DNA from: Lysobacterales bacterium
GTDB lineage: Bacteria; Pseudomonadota; Gammaproteobacteria; Xanthomonadales; Xanthomonadaceae
Assembly (NCBI GenBank): GCA_017302135.1
Contig: JAFLDZ010000010.1
Span: 1-64,000, forward strand
Reading direction: 5' to 3'
DNA length: 64,000 nt
Shown here: positions 58,177 to 64,000 of the stretch, one piece after another
Position numbering within the stretch: position 1 is the stretch's first letter
How the letters are laid out: every line of letters starts with the position of its first letter
Notes under the pieces: generated by a model
What the model saw: the letters and a program-made list of their open reading frames with translations, nothing else
The model's database searches: none
Told to the model about the DNA's origin: nothing
Translations under genes and position numbers: made by a program

Positions 58177-59907
58177 ATGAGCGCGCATTCGGTCGAAGAC
58201 ATCAAGCAGCAGAGCGGCCGCCTGCGCGGCACGCTGCAGCAGTCGCTCGCGGACCAGATCACCGGCGCGTTGGCCGACGACGACCAGACGCTCATCAAGT
58301 ATCACGGCAGCTATCAGCAGGACGACCGCGACGTGCGCGACGAACGTCGCCGGCAAAAGCTCGAGCCCGATGTCTCGTTCATGATCCGCACCCGCACGCC
58401 CGGCGGCGTGGTCACACCGGCGCAGTGGCTGAAGCTCGATGCCATCGCGACCACCTACGCCGAACGCGGATTGCGCATCACCACCCGTCAGGCATTCCAG
58501 TTCCACGGCGTGATCAAGGGCAGACTCAAGGCGACGATGCAGGCGATCAACGCCGCACTGATCGACACGCTCGCCGCCTGCGGCGACGTCAACCGCAATA
58601 TCGCGGTCGCCTCCAATCCGTATCTGTCGCAAGTGCATGCCACCGTGCAGGCGCAGGCCGAAGCACTGTCGAAGCACCTCTTGCCCAACAGCCGCGCCTA
58701 CTACGAAATCTGGCTCGACGAAGAAAAAGTCGCCGGCAGCGGCGAGGAAGAGGAACCGATCTACGGCGCGACCTATCTGCCGCGCAAGTTCAAGATCGGC
58801 TTCGCGGTGCCGCCGAGCAACGATGTCGACGTATTCGCGCAGGATCTGGGTTTCATCGCGGTCATAGGCAATCACGGCAGCGGCGACGACGGCGCGCTGC
58901 TCGGCTACAACGTCAGCATCGGCGGCGGCATGGGCGCGACCCACGGCGATGCCGAAACCTATCCGCGCATCGGCGATGTGATCGGCTTCATTGCGGCAGA
59001 TCAGGTCACTGCGGTCGCCGAAGCGGTGATCACCACGCAGCGCGACTGGGGCAACCGCGCGGTGCGCAAACGCGCGCGGCTGAAATACACCATCGACGAC
59101 CACGGCCTCGACAAGGTGAAGGCCGAAGTGGAACGTCGCTCGGGCGTGCGCTTCGCCCCGGCACGCGCGTTCGAATTCGCGCACAACGCCGACGAATTCG
59201 GCTGGCATCAGGGCGACGACGGCCGCTGGCATCTCACCCTGCGCATCATCGCCGGCCGGATCTGGGACCGTGATGGCACGCGACACCTCAGCGGCCTGCG
59301 CGCCATCGCCACCCTGCTCGATGCTGCCGGCGGCGCATCGGAATTCCGCCTCACCGCGAACCAGAACCTGCTGATCGCGAATCTCGACGATGCCCAGCGC
59401 GAAGCGATCGATGCGCTGATCGGCGAATACGCGCTGGACACCCATCGCAGCGCATCGCCCTTGCGCAAAGCCGCGCTGGCCTGCGTCGCACTGCCGACCT
59501 GCGGCCTGGCGATGGCTGAAGCCGAACGCTATCTGCCGGCATTCGTCGACCGCCTCGAAGCCAGACTCGCGACGCACGGCCTCGATGGCGCCGATCTGCA
59601 CCTGCGCATCAGCGGCTGCCCGAACGGCTGCTCGCGGCCGTATCTCGCAGAAATCGCGCTGGTCGGCAAGGCGCCCGGCCGCTACAACCTGATGCTCGGC
59701 GCCGACCATCGCGGCCAGCGCCTGAACACGCTGTACCGCGAAAACATCGACGAAACCACCCTCCTCGACAGCCTCGACCCGCTGTTCCGGCAATACGCCG
59801 CACAGCGCGAAGCAGGCGAACGCTTCGGCGATTTCCTCGTCCGCAGCGGCGTCGTGACTCTCGAAAGCACGGGCAGCAGGACGTTGCCACTGGAGTTGAT
59901 CGCATGA
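58177..59907 (+). CDS. cysI: Sulfite reductase [NADPH] hemoprotein beta subunit
   Basis: A 576-residue siroheme/[4Fe-4S] enzyme reducing sulfite to sulfide by six electrons. Cluster ligands are Cys436 and Cys442 in [19 protein letters not shown], plus Cys481 and Cys485 in [12 protein letters not shown], the last also bridging siroheme. Siroheme-binding Arg/Lys lie in [11 protein letters not shown] and [13 protein letters not shown]. Length matches E. coli CysI (570). The stop overlaps the cysH start (ATGA). It depends on CysG, encoded 2.3 kb downstream. Confidence 0.97.
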   Translation: MSAHSVEDIKQQSGRLRGTLQQSLADQITGALADDDQTLIKYHGSYQQDDRDVRDERRRQKLEPDVSFMIRTRTPGGVVTPAQWLKLDAIATTYAERGLRITTRQAFQFHGVIKGRLKATMQAINAALIDTLAACGDVNRNIAVASNPYLSQVHATVQAQAEALSKHLLPNSRAYYEIWLDEEKVAGSGEEEEPIYGATYLPRKFKIGFAVPPSNDVDVFAQDLGFIAVIGNHGSGDDGALLGYNVSIGGGMGATHGDAETYPRIGDVIGFIAADQVTAVAEAVITTQRDWGNRAVRKRARLKYTIDDHGLDKVKAEVERRSGVRFAPARAFEFAHNADEFGWHQGDDGRWHLTLRIIAGRIWDRDGTRHLSGLRAIATLLDAAGGASEFRLTANQNLLIANLDDAQREAIDALIGEYALDTHRSASPLRKAALACVALPTCGLAMAEAERYLPAFVDRLEARLATHGLDGADLHLRISGCPNGCSRPYLAEIALVGKAPGRYNLMLGADHRGQRLNTLYRENIDETTLLDSLDPLFRQYAAQREAGERFGDFLVRSGVVTLESTGSRTLPLELIA

Positions 59908-60647
59908 GCCTTCCCGACCCGATCACCGCGGCCGAATCGCCGCAGGCGCTCGCCGAACTCAACCGCTGGCTGGCCACGAAAACGGCGCCGGAGCGGGTGC
60001 AGTGGGCGGTCGAACATCTCGCCGGCCATCATGCGCTGTCGTCGAGCTTCGGCGCACAGGCAGCGGTCGCACTGCACATGACCACGCAGGCGAAGCCCGA
60101 CATCCCGGTGATCCTGATCGACACCGGCTATCTGTTCCCGGAAACCTACCGGTTCATCGACGAACTGACCGAACGCCTGTCGCTGAATCTCAAGGTCTAC
60201 CGGCCACAGGTCGGCATCGCGTGGATGGAAGCGCGCCACGGACGACTGTGGGAAAACGGGATCGAAGGTATCCAGAGCTACAACCAACTGCGCAAGGTCG
60301 AACCGATGCAGCGCGCGCTGCGCGAACTTGGCGTGCGCACCTGGATCGCCGGCCTGCGCCGCAGCCAGACCAGCACGCGTTCCGGCATCGATTTCCTCGA
60401 ACTGCGCGACGGCCGCTGGAAACTGCATCCGATCGCCGACTGGAACGATCACGACGTTTGGAAGTATCTCGAAGCCAACGGTTTGCCCTACCACCCGCTG
60501 TGGGATCAGGGCTACGTTTCGATCGGCGACATCCACACCACCCGTCGCCTCGAAGACGGCATGAACGAAGAAGACACCCGTTTCTTCGGCCTCAAGCGCG
60601 AATGCGGTCTGCACGAGAATTGGTCGGAGCTGGCGAAGAGCGCGTGA
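59904..60647 (+). CDS. cysH: Phosphoadenosine phosphosulfate reductase
   Basis: A 247-residue thioredoxin-dependent enzyme reducing PAPS to sulfite. The PP-loop region is [17 protein letters not shown] with [31 protein letters not shown] binds the substrate. The catalytic cysteine is Cys234 in [10 protein letters not shown]. The four extra cysteines that hold the 4Fe-4S cluster of APS reductases are absent, so it is the PAPS type, consistent with the CysC domain of cysNC. Third gene of cysJIH. Confidence 0.96.
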   Translation: MSLPDPITAAESPQALAELNRWLATKTAPERVQWAVEHLAGHHALSSSFGAQAAVALHMTTQAKPDIPVILIDTGYLFPETYRFIDELTERLSLNLKVYRPQVGIAWMEARHGRLWENGIEGIQSYNQLRKVEPMQRALRELGVRTWIAGLRRSQTSTRSGIDFLELRDGRWKLHPIADWNDHDVWKYLEANGLPYHPLWDQGYVSIGDIHTTRRLEDGMNEEDTRFFGLKRECGLHENWSELAKSA

Positions 60648-60731
60648 ATGCCTGCGGATAGGATGCCGCCTGCGGCGCAACGAAAGCATCGCTGCGGGAT
60701 TGCGGTGCGGGACATGCGCACCCTGTTCCCT

Positions 60732-60929
60732 TCAGCGCTTTCGATATCGATGGATGCCGTAGCCGATCAGTACCAACGCAGCGGCAGGAACCAGCATCAG
60801 AAACGCCCCCGCACGCAGATGCGCACCTCCCTGCGGATCGGCTTCGGGCACGGGCAGAAGAAGGATCAACAACGCGATGCCGCACAGCGCGCCGCCCAAT
60901 GCGACGAGGAATTTCGGAGTTCCCGTCAC
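60732..60929 (-). CDS. Small two-helix membrane protein next to cysB
   Basis: A 65-residue protein starting at GTG 60929, 5 bp after the cysB stop, so co-transcribed with it. Two helices: FLVALGGALCGIALLILLLP and FLMLVPAAALVLIGYGIHRY, separated by a short loop (EADPQGGAHLRAG), with a basic end. The only in-frame ATG would leave 22 residues, which is why GTG is chosen; GAGCTGAG lies upstream. I do not recognise a family. It could be a small inner-membrane partner of sulfur uptake or simply a hitchhiking gene. Confidence 0.55.
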   Translation of the reverse strand: MTGTPKFLVALGGALCGIALLILLLPVPEADPQGGAHLRAGAFLMLVPAAALVLIGYGIHRYRKR

Positions 60930-60934
60930 TGAAC

Positions 60935-61921
60935 TCAGCTCGTGATTACCTGACTCAACTCCGCCCACGTCGGCGGCGCCGGCCACTGCGCAATCTGATT
61001 GCCGGCGAGAATGCGGCGCAGATCGTGGCGATCGAGCTGCGGCGCCAGCGCCACGAGCAGTTCGACGGTGTAGTCGCGCAGCACGCGTTCGCGCGGCAGG
61101 ACCGCCCACGCGATGCATTCGGGAATCGAATCCGGCGCCGGCAGCGCGACGAGATCCGCGTCCTGGATCGCGCTCACCGCCATTTCCGCGAGCAGGCCGA
61201 CGCCGATGCCGGCGCGCACGTAGGTCTTGATCAGATCCGCGTCGCGCGCGGTCATCGCCAGCTGCGGTTCCAGCCCGCGTTCGGCGAACGCACGGCGCAG
61301 CGAGGACTCGGGACGGATCGAGGATTCATAGCTCACCAGCGGAAAACCGGCGAGATCGGCCAGCGTCAGCCGCGCGCCGGTCCTGGCCAGCGGATGCGCG
61401 CGCGGCAACAGCACCACACGCCGCCAGCGGAACATCGGGATCGCGATCCCGTCGACAGGCGCGTCGCCGGCCGTGCTGATCAGCGCGAGATCCGCGTCGC
61501 CGCGCGCGAGTTGAGTGAGCACGTCGCCGTCGGCGCTGGGCTGCAGATGGATGCTCAGCTGCGGATACGCCTGATGCACCTGCGAAATCACCGGCGGCAG
61601 CACGAAGCGCGCCTGGGTGTGGGTGGTGGCGATCAGCAGCTGGCCCTGACCGTCGCGGCGCTGATTGGCTGCGAAGGCGCGGATGTTCGCCGCTTCGCTC
61701 AGCATCTTGCGCGAATGCGCGAGCACCTGGATGCCGGCGGTCGTCAACCCTTCCAGGCTGCGGCCCTTGCGCACGAACAGCAGGAAACCGAGTTCATCCT
61801 CCAACTGCTTCAACTGCTTCGACAGGCCCGGCTGGGTCGCATGCACGTGTTCGGCCGCCAACGTGATGTTGAAGCCGGCGTCGGCGATCGCGACGAAATA
61901 GCGCAGCTGGACCAAGGTCAT
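60935..61921 (-). CDS. cysB: LysR-type regulator CysB
   Basis: A 328-residue LTTR close to E. coli CysB (324). HTH in NITLAAEHVHATQPGLSKQLKQLEDELGF. The effector domain shows CysB-specific pieces: LLIATTHTQARFVLPPVI and ARDADLIKTYVRAGIGVGLL, which distinguish it from other LTTRs. CysB with N-acetylserine activates cys genes and represses itself. It is divergent from cysG; the 262-bp gap between them carries a candidate binding motif shared with cysK. Confidence 0.95.
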   Translation of the reverse strand: MTLVQLRYFVAIADAGFNITLAAEHVHATQPGLSKQLKQLEDELGFLLFVRKGRSLEGLTTAGIQVLAHSRKMLSEAANIRAFAANQRRDGQGQLLIATTHTQARFVLPPVISQVHQAYPQLSIHLQPSADGDVLTQLARGDADLALISTAGDAPVDGIAIPMFRWRRVVLLPRAHPLARTGARLTLADLAGFPLVSYESSIRPESSLRRAFAERGLEPQLAMTARDADLIKTYVRAGIGVGLLAEMAVSAIQDADLVALPAPDSIPECIAWAVLPRERVLRDYTVELLVALAPQLDRHDLRRILAGNQIAQWPAPPTWAELSQVITS

Positions 61922-62068
61922 ATCGAGTGCGTTCCGGACGAATCAGGCGTAGGGCAGTACGGTTGGAGGCGATGCGAATGCAGACGAAGCGACTGGCTGC
62001 CGGAACAGATCGGGCTGTTCGACATCTCTTTATCCGAATCAAGCGATAGAAATAACAGATAACCCATC

Positions 62069-62087
62069 GGAATACCCATACCTTCTT
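62069..62087 (+). promoter_or_regulatory. Candidate CysB site / promoter element upstream of cysG
   Basis: GGAATACCCATACCTTCTT in the cysB-cysG gap shares AATACCCAT and a following TTC (13 of 15 bases) with a sequence 35-50 bp before cysK (63727-63741). It lies in an AT-richer stretch (62045-62110) that also contains ATAACAGATAACCCAT. Both flanking genes and cysK are expected CysB targets. Binding is inferred from position and recurrence. Confidence 0.45.
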
Positions 62088-62183
62088 ATGCCCAAAGAGC
62101 ATATAACCAAGCACTGCCGTCATTTCCAGCGCCCCGGCCCCGGAACTACGGTGGACTGCCCCTCTCCAGACCCGCTGCAGGCC

Positions 62184-63659
62184 ATGTCCGACCCGGTTCC
62201 GACCTTGTTCCCGGCCTTCCTCGACCTCCGCGACCGGCCTGTGCTGGTGGTCGGCGGCGGCAGCGTGGCGCGGCGCAAGATCGCCGCCCTGCTCCCGACC
62301 GGGGCGTTTGTACGGGTGGGCGCGCCGGATCTGGACCCTGAAGTCGCGGCGATGGTCGCCGAAGGCAGCGTCGAGCATCTGCACGGCCGCTTCGACCCGG
62401 CCTGGCTCGACGGCGTCTGGCTGGTGATCGCCGCCACCGACGAACCCGACACCAACCGCAGCGTGGCCGAAGCCGCCCAGGCGCGGCGGATCTGGGCGAA
62501 CGTGGTCGACGATGCGCCACTGTGCAGCTTCCAGGTACCGGCACGGATCGAGCGCGGCCCGCTGCAGATCGCGATCTCCAGCGGCGGCGGCGCACCGATG
62601 CTGGCGCGACATCTGCGCGAACGTCTGGAAACCGAACTCGACGCGTCGCTCGGCACGCTCGGCCATCTGCTGGTCGAACATCGCCGGCGGATCCGCGCAC
62701 GGATTCCCGATACCGGCGCGCGCCGCCGTTTCTTCGACGCGGTCATGCGCAGCGACATCCAGAGCATGCTCCGTCGTGGCGACCGCGCGTCCGCCGAACA
62801 TGCGCTGCTGGCGTTGATCGATGCCTCGACGGACGTTACCGCCGAAGGCCGCGTCGCGCTGGTCGGCGCCGGCCCCGGCGATGCCGGCCTGCTCACCCTG
62901 CGCGGCCTGCGTCTGCTCAACGAAGCCGATGTGATCCTGCACGACCGTCTGGTCAGCGCCGAGGTGCTCGATCTCGCGCGCCGCGACGCCGAACGCATCG
63001 AGGTGGGCAAGGAAGCCGGTCATCACCATGTCCCGCAGGAACAGATCCACGCGCTGATGCTCGAACACGCGCGCGCCGGAAAACGCGTCGTGCGATTGAA
63101 GGGCGGCGACGGCTTCATCTTCGGCCGCGGCGGCGAAGAACTCGAATTCCTGCGCGCGCACGGCATCGGCTACGAAGTCGTGCCGGGCATCACCGCCGCG
63201 CTGGCCTGCGCCGCGTACGCCGGCATTCCGCTGACCCATCGCGATCACGCGCAGTCGGTACGTTTCGTCACGGCGCATGCGAAAGCCGAAGACGACGGCC
63301 TCGACTGGGCCGGTTTCGCCCGCGAACAGCAAACGCTCGCGTTCTACATGGGCGTCTCCGGACTCGAACGCGTGTGCGCGCGCCTGATCGCGCACGGCCG
63401 CGCGGCGTCCACTCCCTGTGCACTGGTCGAAAACGGCTCGCGCGCCGAACAGCGCGTGATCGTCGGCACGCTCGACGATCTGCCTGCGCTTGCGCGCCGT
63501 CACGACGTGCAATCCCCCGCGCTGCTGTTCGTCGGCGAAGTCGCCGCGCTCGCCGCGCAGTTGCACTGGTTCGGCGCGGCGCCGCTCGGCATGCCCGCAG
63601 ACATCACCGACGGCCTGTCTCCGCAGGCGCACGCGCACGCACTCGCGGAAGCCGCATGA
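62184..63659 (+). CDS. cysG: Siroheme synthase CysG
   Basis: A 491-residue trifunctional enzyme (uroporphyrinogen-III methyltransferase, precorrin-2 dehydrogenase, sirohydrochlorin ferrochelatase) producing siroheme for CysI. N-terminal Rossmann part [18 protein letters not shown], the [16 protein letters not shown] segment around the dimer/phospho-Ser site, then the SUMT domain from about residue 225: [36 protein letters not shown] and [20 protein letters not shown]. Length is near E. coli CysG (457). ATG 62184 is chosen because the frame upstream to 62088 has no family similarity and lies in the promoter region. Confidence 0.95.
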   Translation: MSDPVPTLFPAFLDLRDRPVLVVGGGSVARRKIAALLPTGAFVRVGAPDLDPEVAAMVAEGSVEHLHGRFDPAWLDGVWLVIAATDEPDTNRSVAEAAQARRIWANVVDDAPLCSFQVPARIERGPLQIAISSGGGAPMLARHLRERLETELDASLGTLGHLLVEHRRRIRARIPDTGARRRFFDAVMRSDIQSMLRRGDRASAEHALLALIDASTDVTAEGRVALVGAGPGDAGLLTLRGLRLLNEADVILHDRLVSAEVLDLARRDAERIEVGKEAGHHHVPQEQIHALMLEHARAGKRVVRLKGGDGFIFGRGGEELEFLRAHGIGYEVVPGITAALACAAYAGIPLTHRDHAQSVRFVTAHAKAEDDGLDWAGFAREQQTLAFYMGVSGLERVCARLIAHGRAASTPCALVENGSRAEQRVIVGTLDDLPALARRHDVQSPALLFVGEVAALAAQLHWFGAAPLGMPADITDGLSPQAHAHALAEAA

Positions 63660-63724
63660 AACAGCGCCCCCGCATTCATCTCCGATGTCGATGACCGACG
63701 CCACCATCGCAGCACGTTGGACTT

Positions 63725-63742
63725 GAAATACCCATTCTTTCC
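63725..63742 (+). promoter_or_regulatory. Candidate CysB site / promoter element upstream of cysK
   Basis: GAAATACCCATTCTTTCC lies 29 bp before the cysK ATG and resembles the element upstream of cysG (62069-62087). Repetition of an AT-containing word before two cysteine-pathway genes in GC-rich DNA is the only evidence. Confidence 0.45.
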
Positions 63743-63770
63743 AGAACCCGATTCGACCCAGGAATTCCCC

Positions 63771-64000
63771 ATGGCTCTTTACGACAACATCCTCGACACC
63801 ATCGGCCGCACGCCCATCGTCAAACTGCATCGCGTCGCGCCGAAGCACGTCACGCTGTATGCGAAAGTCGAATCGTTCAATCCCGGCGGCTCGGTCAAGG
63901 ACCGTCTCGCGCTGGCGATCGTGCTGGATGCCGAGCGCCGCGGCACGTTGAAGCCCGGGCAGACGATCATCGAAGCGACTTCGGGCAACACCGGCGTCGC
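63771..64000 (+). CDS. cysK: Cysteine synthase A, 5' part (cut by window end)
   Basis: The first 76 codons of a PLP-dependent O-acetylserine sulfhydrylase making cysteine from sulfide. N-terminus MALYDNILDTIGRTPIVKLH is family-typical. PLP-binding Lys43 lies in NPGGSVKDRLAL, and the substrate loop starts EATSGNTGVA at the window edge. AGGA precedes the ATG by 8 nt. The gene completes the pathway begun by cysDNC-H-JI. The C-terminal three quarters are outside the window. Confidence 0.95.
   Translation, partial: MALYDNILDTIGRTPIVKLHRVAPKHVTLYAKVESFNPGGSVKDRLALAIVLDAERRGTLKPGQTIIEATSGNTGV

Overview
The window is a chromosomal segment of a GC-rich gammaproteobacterium, most probably of the Xanthomonadaceae (Lysobacterales). 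The basis is gene order and protein character: an frr-uppS-cdsA-dxr-rseP-bamA-lpxD-fabZ-lpxA-lpxB-rnhB-dnaE-accA block, an Rrf2-regulated SUF operon, a cysB-cysG-cysK junction, and several periplasmic S9 peptidases. Nearly everything is dense housekeeping or metabolic coding sequence. I see no phage, IS element, CRISPR array, rRNA or tRNA. The genus is inference; no database search was possible.

Layout. (1) 0.3-11.2 kb, peptide and carbon scavenging: cstA with its small ybdD-like partner, two secreted S9 prolyl-oligopeptidase-type peptidases flanking a DUF819 membrane protein, a POT peptide transporter and a His-rich CDF zinc exporter. (2) 11.2-28.4 kb, cell-envelope and replication block: ribosome recycling, undecaprenyl-PP and CDP-diacylglycerol synthesis, the MEP pathway (dxr), RseP, BamA, lipid A (lpxD, lpxA, lpxB, with fabZ), RNase HII, DNA polymerase III alpha and acetyl-CoA carboxylase alpha. 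Many junctions are 4-bp ATGA or GTGA overlaps. A small divergent 2H-phosphoesterase-like gene sits in front of dnaE. (3) 28.5-34.5 kb, accessory stretch: polyphosphate kinase 2, an HU-like protein with a basic tail, about 0.7 kb without a convincing gene, a DUF5916 outer-membrane-type protein and a stand-alone SET-domain methyltransferase.

(4) 34.4-42.05 kb, an extended SUF Fe-S operon: Rrf2 regulator, sufB, three inserted genes (ACT-domain protein, small membrane protein, lipoprotein), sufC, sufD, sufS, a GNAT acetyltransferase and a Rieske ferredoxin. A good sigma-70 promoter precedes it. (5) 42.1-45.1 kb, a minus-strand set of histidine phosphatase, acyl-CoA dehydrogenase and APH-type phosphotransferase. 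It resembles the split parts of the fused eukaryotic ACAD10/ACAD11 enzymes and the bacterial 4-hydroxyacid (Lva) route. (6) 45.3-52.4 kb, iron and assorted genes: a Fur box, a TonB-dependent siderophore receptor and a PepSY membrane protein, then a di-iron MBL-fold (ODP-like) protein, HutD/Ves, a ComEA-like DNA-binding protein, an M20 peptidase and a GlsB/YeaQ protein.

(7) 52.5-64 kb, a nearly complete assimilatory sulfate reduction cluster: cysNC and cysD (sulfate to APS to PAPS), cysH (PAPS to sulfite), cysJI (sulfite to sulfide), cysG (siroheme for CysI), cysK (sulfide to cysteine, cut by the window end), cysB (regulator), a TSUP-family permease and a 65-residue membrane protein next to cysB. 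A short sequence shared upstream of cysG and cysK is a candidate CysB operator.

The least conventional material is the three-gene insertion inside the SUF operon, the bacterial SET protein, the ACAD10/11-like trio and a few tiny unannotated reading frames. No wholly new system is proven by the sequence alone.
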